Source: a bacterium (GTDB taxonomy: Bacteria; Pseudomonadota; Gammaproteobacteria; Berkiellales; Berkiellaceae). Taken from it: a DNA stretch of 15,560 nucleotides. Under the pieces are notes generated by a model. It ran no database searches and was not told where the DNA came from. It was given only the letters and a program-made list of their open reading frames with translations. A program made the translations under genes and the position numbers. This document shows, in pieces, positions 7,250 through 15,431 of this stretch. The stretch is taken from assembly GCA_009927065.1 (NCBI GenBank), contig RFNU01000149.1, forward strand, positions 1 to 15,560, given 5' to 3'. How positions within the stretch are numbered: the stretch's first letter is position 1; each line of letters opens with the position of its first letter.

Positions 7250-7282
7250 AGAGAAAACTGCCTCACGGATGTAAGGCAGTTT
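7250..7282 (-). terminator. Probable terminator of the fadL-tetR unit
   Basis: AAACTGCCT (7255-7263) and AGGCAGTTT (7274-7282) form a perfect 9-bp stem with a 10-nt loop. It begins 5 bp beyond the tetR stop. On the minus strand the stem ends in TTTTCTC. It lies between convergent genes and could also act on plus-strand transcripts, where TTTAG follows the stem. Confidence 0.6.
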
Positions 7283-7287
7283 AGCGT

Positions 7288-7995
7288 CTATTCAAGAATC
7301 ATTAACTCAGGTCTTAAGATAGACATATCGATTGAAGAAAATGTATGGATGTTTTGACGATCGATTTGTTTTAACCAACGCTCAATAAAATATCGTTGGT
7401 TATCCATAATAGTCGGTTCTTGTAGGGTTTGTGCTAGTAAAATAGCGCCTTGAGACAACGATAAAAATGTATTTGCAGTACTCAATGATAATTCCGCTAA
7501 TCCCAAAAGTCTAAACTGTTCTTCTAGCCAAGCTACAAAGCTCATTAAAAACTTTCTTGAGGCAATACCAAGCGCACCACCTTCACGAGCAAATTCTTGG
7601 CACAAGTGTCCAATAGGACAACCAAAATCATTATCAGTTTGCAGTGTCATAAAGCTTTCAAGAAACATCATCAACCGGCTCAATACAAGCGGCTGCGTAG
7701 CGACTTTGCGACGCCATGTTTCCCATTCCTTGAATCTTTGCTCAATAACAGCAAGTCCAATAGCTTCTTTGGTTTTAAAGTAGTAATAAACGTTTCCTAG
7801 CGGAACATCGGCCTGGTGGGCGATGTCCGCTAATGTTGTTTCGCTAAAGCCTTTTTTATAAACAAGCGCTTTAGCTGCCAATACTAACTTATGTTTTTTG
7901 TCTTGTCTTTTACGTTCTGGTGGTTTGTGCGTCATAGGTGATTTCACGATTGATTGCCATAAATTTTTGGTCATCTCATCCATCCCTAGTTCCAT
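7288..7995 (-). CDS. TetR/AcrR-family transcriptional regulator, probably of the fatty-acid genes
   Basis: This is a dimeric DNA-binding repressor whose C-terminal domain usually senses a small ligand. The helix-turn-helix lies at about residues 53-73 (TTLADIAHQADVPLGNVYYYF) followed by KTKEAIG, the classic TetR signature. The C-terminal domain starts near residue 110 and carries GCPIGHLCQEFA, seen in several TetR subfamilies of unknown ligand. The longest frame overlaps the fadL end by 10 bp. The ATG at 7983 or 7974 is at least as likely as the one at 7995, because AGGG sits a suitable 8 nt before 7974, and all give an intact HTH. Being the second gene behind fadL suggests co-transcription and autoregulation, with a fatty acid or acyl-CoA as an obvious candidate ligand (inference). 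The palindrome at 9337-9364 is the best operator candidate. Confidence 0.9.
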   Translation of the reverse strand: MELGMDEMTKNLWQSIVKSPMTHKPPERKRQDKKHKLVLAAKALVYKKGFSETTLADIAHQADVPLGNVYYYFKTKEAIGLAVIEQRFKEWETWRRKVATQPLVLSRLMMFLESFMTLQTDNDFGCPIGHLCQEFAREGGALGIASRKFLMSFVAWLEEQFRLLGLAELSLSTANTFLSLSQGAILLAQTLQEPTIMDNQRYFIERWLKQIDRQNIHTFSSIDMSILRPELMILE

Positions 7996-9221
7996 TCAGC
8001 ATTCCATTGCAATCCAAAGATATGAACTTTGGTCTTCCAAGTTCCTTCAATCTTACCTGAAAGATCGGTCAAGTTAATTGGAGCTTCAGCTATGTTAACA
8101 AAAGAGTACCCGAAATCCAAGCTAGATTTATCCCATTTGTGAGTATAGCCTGCAGAGAACCAAAGACGGTGATTATCAGGAATTGCTGGGCTTCTATCTG
8201 TATCATTGGATGGAGTGCCATCATAAGCGATACCCGCTCTTAGGATAGACGTTTTACCCCACAAATGCTGATAGCCTAAAGCCACACGTGCTGCATCTTT
8301 ATAATTTTGATGAATAACATTTGGATTTGCTCCAGCCGCAGTTAACGTTGCTGCCAATGTTCCGGTATATGTTAACTCAATTTGTTTTACGCGCTCCCAA
8401 TTTGTTGATTGAACATCAAGAAGGATATTATCATTCTGAGTTAAATGATAATTGGCTGAAAAGACATAGACTTCTGGGGATTTAACATTAGAAGTGACTG
8501 TTGTAGTGCCAGAAGATCCGTATAAATTTCCACTTAAATCAAAATTCAACATAGAGTTAAAACGGAACCCTAAATCAACTTGTGCTGATTTGTAAAATAA
8601 TCCTGCGTGCCAACCCCATGCTTGACCAGTCAGTTTATTGTCTAATACCGTTGCTAATGCAGCACTATATTTGGAGAGTGCCAATGCTCCGATGGAGTAT
8701 TCCATACCGACACCAACGCTGAAGTTTGACGTCACTTTATAAGCTGTTGTTGTGGAAAGATTGATTGTTTGCAATTGTGAACGTACGGCCCAATATTTTA
8801 CTGAAGAATCGAGTGGATATTCTGATTTTAAGCCAAAAGGTGAATTGACACTGAACGCAAAAGCTAACTTGTCACCATAATCTTTCGTTACAAAAAGTTG
8901 AGGAATCGGGGTGAACTGGTTTTTAGCATCTTGCTCAGTTGTTACAGTATTTAAATTAGAACCGAAGGTGGTTGCCCCAGTACGTAACTGAGCATTTGTC
9001 AGTGTATAAGTGCTCGAAGGCAATAAAAATGCATTAGATGATGAAAAATTCCATCCTTTGTTTTCAGTAATGCCGGCGGGATTATAGTAAGCAGCTGATG
9101 CATTCTCTACAGACGCGGCTGTTCCTGCATAAGCTTGTCCTAAATACGTTACGTTTTGTTCTAAAATTTGAAAACTAGCTGCACTGGCCAATACTGGGAC
9201 CATAATGAGTAACTTCTTCAT
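7986..9221 (-). CDS. fadL: Outer-membrane long-chain fatty-acid transporter, OmpP1/FadL/TodX family
   Basis: FadL-type 14-strand barrels bring long-chain fatty acids or other hydrophobic compounds across the outer membrane. A signal peptide of about 14 residues (MKKLLIMVPVLASA) leads into the N-terminal hatch: FQILEQNVTYLGQAYAG, then the family signature around SAAYYNPAGI at residues 42-51. The rest alternates polar and aromatic residues as in beta strands (for example LAFAFSVNSPFG, NFSVGVGMEYSIG, RLWFSAGYTHKWD). The length of 411 aa is within the family range. The protein ends in ...LQWNAEWN, so it lacks the terminal aromatic residue usual for barrel assembly. The start is supported by AAGGAG 9 nt upstream. 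It is followed by tetR with overlapping reading frames, and the beta-oxidation operon is immediately upstream. The substrate is inferred from this context. Confidence 0.92.
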   Translation of the reverse strand: MKKLLIMVPVLASAASFQILEQNVTYLGQAYAGTAASVENASAAYYNPAGITENKGWNFSSSNAFLLPSSTYTLTNAQLRTGATTFGSNLNTVTTEQDAKNQFTPIPQLFVTKDYGDKLAFAFSVNSPFGLKSEYPLDSSVKYWAVRSQLQTINLSTTTAYKVTSNFSVGVGMEYSIGALALSKYSAALATVLDNKLTGQAWGWHAGLFYKSAQVDLGFRFNSMLNFDLSGNLYGSSGTTTVTSNVKSPEVYVFSANYHLTQNDNILLDVQSTNWERVKQIELTYTGTLAATLTAAGANPNVIHQNYKDAARVALGYQHLWGKTSILRAGIAYDGTPSNDTDRSPAIPDNHRLWFSAGYTHKWDKSSLDFGYSFVNIAEAPINLTDLSGKIEGTWKTKVHIFGLQWNAEWN

Positions 9222-9256
9222 AACATTGTTCTCCTTAACAATAATTTACGAGACGC

Positions 9257-9279
9257 TCGAATGTGATTAATACACTCGA
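9257..9279. promoter_or_regulatory. Imperfect palindrome in the fadL leader
   Basis: TCGAATGT (9257-9264) and ACACTCGA (9272-9279) match at seven of eight positions around a 7-nt centre. It is 36 bp before the fadL start and overlaps the stop codon of the possible leader ORF at 9267-9320. It could be an operator or an mRNA hairpin. Confidence 0.35.
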
Positions 9280-9320
9280 CATAATTCATTAAGTGGGCAT
9301 GACATTCCTTTAAACCGCAT
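9267..9320 (-). CDS. Possible 17-codon leader ORF upstream of fadL
   Basis: An ATG at 9320 opens a frame of 17 codons (MRFKGMSCPLNELCRVY) ending in TAA at 9267. An AAGGAG lies only 3 nt before the ATG, tighter than usual, so initiation may be poor. It lies between the large palindrome and fadL on the same strand. It may be a leader peptide or a chance frame; no homologue is known to me. Confidence 0.25.
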   Translation of the reverse strand: MRFKGMSCPLNELCRVY

Positions 9321-9336
9321 GAACTCCTTAAATGCT

Positions 9337-9364
9337 TTATTGTTTATTGTCTTATAAACAATAA
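9337..9364. promoter_or_regulatory. Perfect 11-bp inverted repeat, candidate TetR operator
   Basis: TTATTGTTTAT (9337-9347) and ATAAACAATAA (9354-9364) are exact inverted repeats with a 6-bp spacer, centred about 130 bp upstream of the fadL start. It is AT-rich, has no T-run and is not terminator-like. The size and symmetry suit a dimeric repressor such as the TetR protein encoded two genes downstream. It contains -10-like sequences (TATAAG on the minus strand), so the fadL promoter may overlap it. It does not match the PsrA-type GAAAC-N4-GTTTC site. Confidence 0.55.
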
Positions 9365-9379
9365 CAATTTCCTTGGCAT

Positions 9380-9490
9380 TCCATGTTAGCTGCATAACTT
9401 CTATTGTCTCATATTATCCATCAATCGCCATGAACTGCAAGACCTTCACACAGTGTTTTCTATTTATTTTTGATGCCTAAAAAACACCTT
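9380..9490. other. Rest of the 9222-9554 intergenic region
   Basis: The 333-bp gap between fadJ and fadL contains the fadJ terminator, two palindromes and a possible leader ORF. In this remaining part I see only a loose inverted repeat (GTGTTTT 9453-9459 with AAAACAC 9481-9487) and no gene. Confidence 0.4.
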
Positions 9491-9537
9491 TAAAAATACT
9501 TGTTCATGCTCAATATGTTAATTTGAACACGAACAAG
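9491..9537 (-). terminator. Strong intrinsic terminator of the fadE-fadI-fadJ operon
   Basis: On the minus strand CTTGTTCGTGTTCAA and TTGAGCATGAACAAG can pair over 15 bp, including two G-U wobbles, around a 9-nt loop. The stem is followed by TATTTTTA. It starts 17 bp after the fadJ stop. It separates the beta-oxidation operon from the fadL-tetR unit. Confidence 0.75.
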
Positions 9538-9554
9538 CACACTTTCATTATTTT

Positions 9555-11591
9555 TTAATCAACAGTCGTGACTTGAGTCGCTAAACGATTCCAGCCTTCA
9601 TGAGCTGTAAAACGCAAACCATGTTTTTGCTCTAATATTTTTAATTTTTCTGTAAAATGCTCTATACCTTGATCTTGAATATATTGCATAATACCCCCTC
9701 TAAAAGGAGGGAAACCAAAACCAAAAATTGACCCTGCATTCATCTCTTCAATGCTGCCAACAACAGAATCACTCCATGCACTGACAGCTTCATTACATAA
9801 ACACATGATTAAACGATCTTCACAAGTGCTTAAAGCAACTTTATCGTAATGAGCACTACGTTGAGCTTTACCATTTTTATAAGTGTAGAATCCTTGCTGA
9901 GATTTTTTACCTAAATGTCCATCTTGAATTTTCTTTTGCAAAATCGCACTGAGAGTATCATCTTTAGCATTTAAACTAGAGAATGCCGCCAAACACACAT
10001 CAAGACCCACAGTATCAGCTAATTCAATTGGACCCATAGGCATACCAAATTTTAATGCTGCTTGATCAATAGTTTCTTGACTGTGCCCATCTTGATGCAG
10101 TTTGAGGGCTTCAAGCATATACGGCAACAAAATACGATTCACTAAAAATCCAGGAGTGCTTTTAACCTCAAGAGGAAATTTATCAATTTGCTGAACAAAT
10201 TGTATTGCTTGATGCACGGATTGTTCATTTGTGTTTTCACCAACAACGATTTCAACAAGAGGCATTTGCGAGACAGGATTAAAGAAATGCACTCCAATAA
10301 AACGACCTGGCTCTTCAAAAATATCATCAATTTTTTCAAGCGGAATAGTTGATGTATTGGTTGCAATAAGAGCATCAGGCCGGGCAGTGTCTTGCACAGT
10401 TTTCAAGATAGTACGTTTTAAATCGATATTTTCATTCACTGCTTCAATAATCATATCGGCTTGTGCGATTCCATATCCTTTAGGATCAACAACAAGTCTA
10501 TCCATCACTTCATTAATTTTATAATCAGCATCAAGCTGTTTGCAGGTCAGCTTTAACGAGCGCTTTAATGCTTGCTGTACAGTTTTTAAATTCAGATCTT
10601 GCAACGTAACACGAATGCCTTTTAAGGCAGCCCAGCCAGCAATATCCCCCCCCATTACACCGCCACCAATCACATGCAAATGTTTAACGTTTGGAAGATT
10701 GTGATCAAGTCTTTTCTTAGCTTGATCTTGCATTTTAAAGATCGCTACAAGATTGCGAGTTGTTGAGTTTTTTGATAACTCAATAATAGAACGTGTTTCT
10801 TCTTCAAAAGCCGCTTGAGACAGATGCCCAACATGTTTCCAGTTTTCAATCATCGCAAAAGGTGCTGGATAATGTTCTTTTTCAACTTTTTTGCTAACAT
10901 TTTTTAAAACAAAACTGCTGATCAACGATCTGATTGGTGCAAAGTTCATCAGTCGATTTGACCAAGAAACAGCGCGTGAACGCTTCTTGTTAAAACTTTC
11001 AATGGCTGCATGCACAAGACGCTCTGGGATAGCTGCATCAATAATACCGAGTTTTTTCGCTTTCTTCGCTGAAAATAATTTTCCCGTCAAAATATAATCA
11101 AAAACTTTTAATGGCGATATTAACCGCATGGATCGTACCGACCCACCCCAACCAGGTTGCAATCCTAATTTGACTTCAGGTAATCCTATTTTAGTTTTAG
11201 GAGTATCAATAGCAATACGCCAGTCACAAGCAAGAGCTAACTCAAAGCCACCGCCTAAACAAAAACCATGAATTAAAGCAATTGTTGGAAGAGGAAGCTT
11301 TTCCAACCGATGAAAGACTTCTTGCCCTTTTTTAATCATAAACTCTGTTTGTTCAATATTCTTGTTAGAAAAAATCTCAAGAATATCGGCCCCCGCAATA
11401 AAGCCAGAACGCTTTTTAGAACAAATAATAACTTTTTTAAGAGATTTATTTTGCTCAAGCTCACCAATAATAGACTCAAATTCTAATAGAGCATCAAGAT
11501 TAATAGCGTTTGCACTTTTATCTTTGCGATCAAACTCAACCCAACACCAATCTTTTTCATCTTGATGCCATTGCCAATGTTCGTAATACAT
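9555..11591 (-). CDS. fadJ: Fatty-acid oxidation multifunctional protein: enoyl-CoA hydratase / 3-hydroxyacyl-CoA dehydrogenase
   Basis: It catalyses the hydration and the NAD-dependent oxidation steps of beta-oxidation as the alpha subunit of a complex with the thiolase. I start it at the ATG at 11591, giving 678 aa. AAGGAG lies 6 nt upstream and the gap to the thiolase stop is 10 bp, whereas a longer frame from 11645 overlaps the thiolase without support. The crotonase domain (about 1-190) has HGFCLGGGFELALACD with Glu117 and GLPEVKLGLQPGWGG with Glu139, matching the two catalytic glutamates of FadB/FadJ. The dehydrogenase half has the NAD-binding VIGGGVMGGDIAG (about 308-320), NTSTIPLEKI and catalytic His435 in GVHFFNPVSQMP. 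A second C-terminal HCDH repeat ends near FGFPPFRGG. The length is slightly below E. coli FadJ (714 aa). Last gene of the operon. Confidence 0.95.
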   Translation of the reverse strand: MYYEHWQWHQDEKDWCWVEFDRKDKSANAINLDALLEFESIIGELEQNKSLKKVIICSKKRSGFIAGADILEIFSNKNIEQTEFMIKKGQEVFHRLEKLPLPTIALIHGFCLGGGFELALACDWRIAIDTPKTKIGLPEVKLGLQPGWGGSVRSMRLISPLKVFDYILTGKLFSAKKAKKLGIIDAAIPERLVHAAIESFNKKRSRAVSWSNRLMNFAPIRSLISSFVLKNVSKKVEKEHYPAPFAMIENWKHVGHLSQAAFEEETRSIIELSKNSTTRNLVAIFKMQDQAKKRLDHNLPNVKHLHVIGGGVMGGDIAGWAALKGIRVTLQDLNLKTVQQALKRSLKLTCKQLDADYKINEVMDRLVVDPKGYGIAQADMIIEAVNENIDLKRTILKTVQDTARPDALIATNTSTIPLEKIDDIFEEPGRFIGVHFFNPVSQMPLVEIVVGENTNEQSVHQAIQFVQQIDKFPLEVKSTPGFLVNRILLPYMLEALKLHQDGHSQETIDQAALKFGMPMGPIELADTVGLDVCLAAFSSLNAKDDTLSAILQKKIQDGHLGKKSQQGFYTYKNGKAQRSAHYDKVALSTCEDRLIMCLCNEAVSAWSDSVVGSIEEMNAGSIFGFGFPPFRGGIMQYIQDQGIEHFTEKLKILEQKHGLRFTAHEGWNRLATQVTTVD

Positions 11592-11601
11592 AATATTCTC
11601 C

Positions 11602-12888
11602 TTAAATGGCCTCAATGAGTGCGGCGCCACCTTGGCCACCACCAATACATAAACTGGCTAGCCCATATTGCCCATGGTGCTGTCTTAAGTTATAAATAGC
11701 TCTTAAGATCAATCGAATCCCAGAAGCTGCAATAGGATGTCCTAAAGCAATAGCTCCGCCACATGGATTGAGCTTCTCTCGATCGATGACACCTAAATGA
11801 TCGCCTATATGACAAAACTGAGCACCCAATTGAGGATCATCAAAACTCTTAAGAACTCCTAACACTTGCGCTGAAAAAGCTTCATTAATCTCTACTGTTT
11901 GGATCTGATCGAACGTCATAGTGTTATGCTCTAAAACCTTTGCCATCGACTGAACAGGCCCTAATCCCATCATGGCAGGATTGCAACCAGTCCAGGCAAT
12001 ATCATGGACCACAGCAAGAGGAGATAAGTTATGTCGTTTAATAAAGTCTTCAGAAGCCACTAATAATGCTCCAGCGCCGTCAGTGACTTGTGAGCTATTG
12101 CCGGCTGTTATTGATCCATATTTTTCAAACACAGGCTTGAGCTCTGAGAGTTTGAGCAGTGAAATATCTGGGCGAATCCCATCATCTCTTTCAATAACGT
12201 CAGCATAAGCTGAGACTAAAGGCACGACTTCTTCAAAACGCCCTTCTTCCCAAGCTTTGTGAGCTTTTTGATGACTGGCCAAAGAAAACGCATCCATCTC
12301 ACTTCGTACAATACCATAATTAAAAGCAATTTCTTCTGCTGTCTTACCCATAATCATATCATTGGTTGGATCGGTTAATCCGTGTTTGATGGAAATAATC
12401 GGATTGAGAAAACTCAAGCGAAATTGAGCAAGAGTTTTAATTTTTTTGATTAAACTTTTAGAAGAGCTCAACGCTCCAAGCCAATTTGTATAATCAGCAT
12501 TATAAATGAGTGGCGCACGCGACATAACTTCTGTTCCGATCACTAAAACACATTCGCTGCGTCCTAGCTGAATAGATTGCATTGCATTATCGACAGCTTG
12601 CATGCCTGCACCACAATTACGCGCAACAGTATACCCAGGGACATCTTGACCGCAACCTAATCGCAAGCTCATGATACGCGCTATATTAGCTTCATTTTCA
12701 CTAGGATTGACGCATGCTGCTATCACTTCATCAACAATCGAAGGATGCAGTTGTAGTTTTAGGAAGAGTTGTGATGCGCAATACACGCCTAAATCTGCAG
12801 CTGCAAATGGCCCGCGCTGAGTGCGGGCTTTCATAAATGGCGTTCTTAATCCATCAATAATATAGATGGGTTTTTTATCTTTTTTCAT
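11602..12888 (-). CDS. fadI: 3-ketoacyl-CoA thiolase (acetyl-CoA acyltransferase)
   Basis: It performs the last beta-oxidation step, cleaving 3-ketoacyl-CoA with CoA to acetyl-CoA and a shortened acyl-CoA, as the beta subunit paired with FadJ. All thiolase active-site signatures are present: the nucleophilic Cys92 in ARNCGAGMQAV, NEAFSAQ, His384 in GGAIALGHPIAASG and Cys414 in SLCIGGGQGG. The length of 428 aa is closer to FadI (436) than to FadA (387), and the gene directly precedes fadJ. The symbol is chosen on that basis; the exact clade was not tested. The ATG overlaps the fadE stop by 4 bp (ATGA), a translational-coupling arrangement, with AAGGTG 4 nt upstream. The three genes fadE-fadI-fadJ therefore form one tight operon, unlike E. 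coli where fadE stands alone. Confidence 0.95.
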   Translation of the reverse strand: MKKDKKPIYIIDGLRTPFMKARTQRGPFAAADLGVYCASQLFLKLQLHPSIVDEVIAACVNPSENEANIARIMSLRLGCGQDVPGYTVARNCGAGMQAVDNAMQSIQLGRSECVLVIGTEVMSRAPLIYNADYTNWLGALSSSKSLIKKIKTLAQFRLSFLNPIISIKHGLTDPTNDMIMGKTAEEIAFNYGIVRSEMDAFSLASHQKAHKAWEEGRFEEVVPLVSAYADVIERDDGIRPDISLLKLSELKPVFEKYGSITAGNSSQVTDGAGALLVASEDFIKRHNLSPLAVVHDIAWTGCNPAMMGLGPVQSMAKVLEHNTMTFDQIQTVEINEAFSAQVLGVLKSFDDPQLGAQFCHIGDHLGVIDREKLNPCGGAIALGHPIAASGIRLILRAIYNLRQHHGQYGLASLCIGGGQGGAALIEAI

Positions 12889-15305
12889 GAAGCACCTTTT
12901 TTAGCAAATTCATTAAAAGGGAAGTCATCAGTCATAATAACTTCATGTTTCAGTTTCTCGTAAGCCAACAGCTTGTCAAACTCATCTTGATTAATTATCT
13001 CTTGCTTTTTAGCCAACTCATAAATATCACTCAAAGAGGTATCAAACGATATCGTTAATGTCTTTTTAAATTTAGCAATACGTTTAAAGGTGTCGTCAAG
13101 CGATAATGACAACTTAAAGGCTTCCATGAGATAAAATGTTGCTTCGCCAGTTTGATAATCAGCAACAAGATGCTGAATACTTTCGATCCCATCTTCTTGT
13201 TTCATCATTTTAGTGGCTAAACGATGCGTTAATTTATCACTTGGCTTTCTTAGATAAGCACCATAAGGGAAAACTATTGTCTTCAACAGATAGCCTAGAG
13301 ATTTATTAGGGAAATTATCACAAAAATCAACAAACGCTTCCTGCGCTTGATGCAAACAATAATCCAAAGCCCATACAGCAAAGTCTTCATGTAAAGCTAA
13401 ATTAGGCTGATTGGCATGATAATGAATCACGCTCATCGCCATATAAAGGTAAGACATCATATCGCCTAAACGTGCTGATAAAGACTCTTTACGTTTTAGC
13501 TCTCCACCAAGAATGGCAAAAGAAAGATCGCTTGCAACACTCAGTGCTGTTGAAAGTAGGTTAATTGCTTTTGGGTAACGGGACAGATAGTAGCCTGAAT
13601 GATCATGAAATAACGATCCACAAGTTAATCCAAAGGTAGCACAACGAATAATATTACTGATACTATAACTGATATGAGCAAAAAGTTCTTTATCAAATAA
13701 GTTTAGTGCGTTAGGATCGGCTGCATATTCCATTTCTTTCAATAAATAAGGATGGCAACGAATAGCTCCTTGACCAAAGATCATCAGGCTGCGTGTTAAA
13801 ATATTCGCGCCTTCAACTGTAATGGAGATTGGAGAAGCGATATACGCATGAGCTAATGTATTGCGCGGTCCTAGAATAATACCTTTTCCGCCTTCAATAT
13901 CCATGGCATGATTAATAATAATCCTTCCCATAGTGGTCATATGGTATTTAGAAATTGCTGAAGCGATTGCTGGTTTAACATGACTATCGATAGCACCTGC
14001 TGTTTGTAAGCGAGTTGCCTCAAGTAAAAATGCCATTCCACCGATTGTTCCTAAAGGATCTTGAATGCCTTCAAATTGACCAATCGAAACTTTGAACTGT
14101 TGACGCACACGAGCATACGCAGCACAGGTCAATCCTGCAAAATGACCTACAGCTGTAGCTAATGCGGGTAAAGAGATACCTCTGCCCACAGACAAACATT
14201 CGACAAGCATACGCCATCCCTGCCCGACCATTTCTTGCCCGCCAATCACCCAACTCATAGGCACAAAAACATTCTCACCTGATGTTGGCCCATTAGGAAA
14301 CGCCATCCCTAAGGGATTATGTCGACGACCTATAACAACTCCTGGATGCGTAGTGGGGATCAAACAAACGGTAATACCAACTTCTTTATTATCGCCTAAA
14401 ATATTATCAGGATCGAACAATTTGAATGCTAATCCCATCACAGTGGCAACAGGAGCGAGCGTTATATAACGCTTATTCCATGTAATCTTGATCCCTAATG
14501 TTTTTTTACCTTCAACTTCCTGATAACACACAACCCCATAATCAAGCATTGATCCTGCATCTGAGCCCGCTTCAATCCCTGTTAAAGCAAAACATGGTAT
14601 TTCTTGACCCGAGGCTAAACGAGGCAAATAATAATCTTTTTGCTCTTGAGTTCCATAATGAACAAGAAGCTCAGCTGGTCCTAAAGAGTTAGGGACCATA
14701 GCAATCACTGCTGCTGATGGACTTTTACTGGCAATAGTTCCAACAATTGTTGAATGAGCTGTTGCAGAAAATCCTAACCCACCATATTCTTTTGGGATAA
14801 TCAATCCAAAGAATTTCTTCTCTTTCATGAAATCCCAAACTGAGTCAGGCAAACCCCAATGATGCTGAACGATTTCCCAATCATTGATTTGATAGCATAG
14901 CTCAGTGACTGGCCCTTCAATAAAAGCCTTTTCTTCATCAGTCAACTGATAACGTTTCCAATCAATATGTTTTTTAAAATCAATACGTCCTCTGAAAATA
15001 TCACTTTCTAACCAAACATCTCCCGCAGCAATCGCTTCTTTTTCAGTTGTCGAAATCGGAGGCAATATTTTATTGACCCAAACTTTTATAGGAAGACTAA
15101 TGATTCTTTTACGTATCAAAGGAATAGATACAATCAATAATAAAAGAATAATGGGTACATAAGCTAATAAAAGAGTCAAGATTCCTAAATGAGCCACACG
15201 AGCATAAATTAACATGAAAGCTAGAATACAAAGCGCAATAGTAGCAACAGACATTCGATTAAATGCTAATGTCCAAAATAAAAGGAGAACAGCAACAAAG
15301 AACAT
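12885..15305 (-). CDS. fadE: Acyl-CoA dehydrogenase FadE (membrane-associated, long form)
   Basis: It carries out the first, FAD-dependent oxidation of acyl-CoA to trans-2-enoyl-CoA and passes electrons to the respiratory chain. At 806 aa it matches the unusual long FadE of E. coli (814 aa) rather than ordinary 380-aa acyl-CoA dehydrogenases. Residues 1-64 are strongly hydrophobic, with two to three membrane helices, so the enzyme is probably anchored in the inner membrane. The dehydrogenase core runs from about 80 to 520: FFGLIIPKEYGGLGFS (166-180), CFALTGIEAGSDAGSM (238-252) and ISITVEGANILTRSLMIFGQGAIRCHPY (494-520), the last containing the probable catalytic Glu498. The C-terminal extension to 806 is the FadE-specific domain. 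The start follows AAGGAT at 7 nt. First gene of the operon, overlapping the thiolase start by 4 bp. Confidence 0.96.
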   Translation of the reverse strand: MFFVAVLLLFWTLAFNRMSVATIALCILAFMLIYARVAHLGILTLLLAYVPIILLLLIVSIPLIRKRIISLPIKVWVNKILPPISTTEKEAIAAGDVWLESDIFRGRIDFKKHIDWKRYQLTDEEKAFIEGPVTELCYQINDWEIVQHHWGLPDSVWDFMKEKKFFGLIIPKEYGGLGFSATAHSTIVGTIASKSPSAAVIAMVPNSLGPAELLVHYGTQEQKDYYLPRLASGQEIPCFALTGIEAGSDAGSMLDYGVVCYQEVEGKKTLGIKITWNKRYITLAPVATVMGLAFKLFDPDNILGDNKEVGITVCLIPTTHPGVVIGRRHNPLGMAFPNGPTSGENVFVPMSWVIGGQEMVGQGWRMLVECLSVGRGISLPALATAVGHFAGLTCAAYARVRQQFKVSIGQFEGIQDPLGTIGGMAFLLEATRLQTAGAIDSHVKPAIASAISKYHMTTMGRIIINHAMDIEGGKGIILGPRNTLAHAYIASPISITVEGANILTRSLMIFGQGAIRCHPYLLKEMEYAADPNALNLFDKELFAHISYSISNIIRCATFGLTCGSLFHDHSGYYLSRYPKAINLLSTALSVASDLSFAILGGELKRKESLSARLGDMMSYLYMAMSVIHYHANQPNLALHEDFAVWALDYCLHQAQEAFVDFCDNFPNKSLGYLLKTIVFPYGAYLRKPSDKLTHRLATKMMKQEDGIESIQHLVADYQTGEATFYLMEAFKLSLSLDDTFKRIAKFKKTLTISFDTSLSDIYELAKKQEIINQDEFDKLLAYEKLKHEVIMTDDFPFNEFAKKGAS

Positions 15306-15352
15306 AATATCAATCCTTGTAATAATCTTAAGAGTTTATTATTTGTGCATCA

Positions 15353-15358
15353 AGTATA
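15353..15358 (-). promoter_or_regulatory. Possible -10 box of the fadE operon
   Basis: TATACT on the minus strand lies about 48 bp upstream of the fadE start and matches five of six consensus bases. No convincing -35 is seen 16-18 bp further up. TTTATTATTT at 15335-15344 resembles one half of the palindrome in front of fadL, a weak hint of shared regulation. Confidence 0.25.
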
Positions 15359-15431
15359 GTTCGGATTTTTCGATAGAGAAGTTTGCAGGGCAATATTCGT
15401 TTTTATCTATTCATCAAGCGGCTGCAATAGT

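Noticed and set aside
11592..11645. Longer fadJ frame starting inside the thiolase gene
   Set aside because: The internal ATG at 11591 has AAGGAG at 6 nt and leaves a normal 10-bp gap, while the 18-residue extension overlaps the thiolase and does not resemble the family N-terminus.
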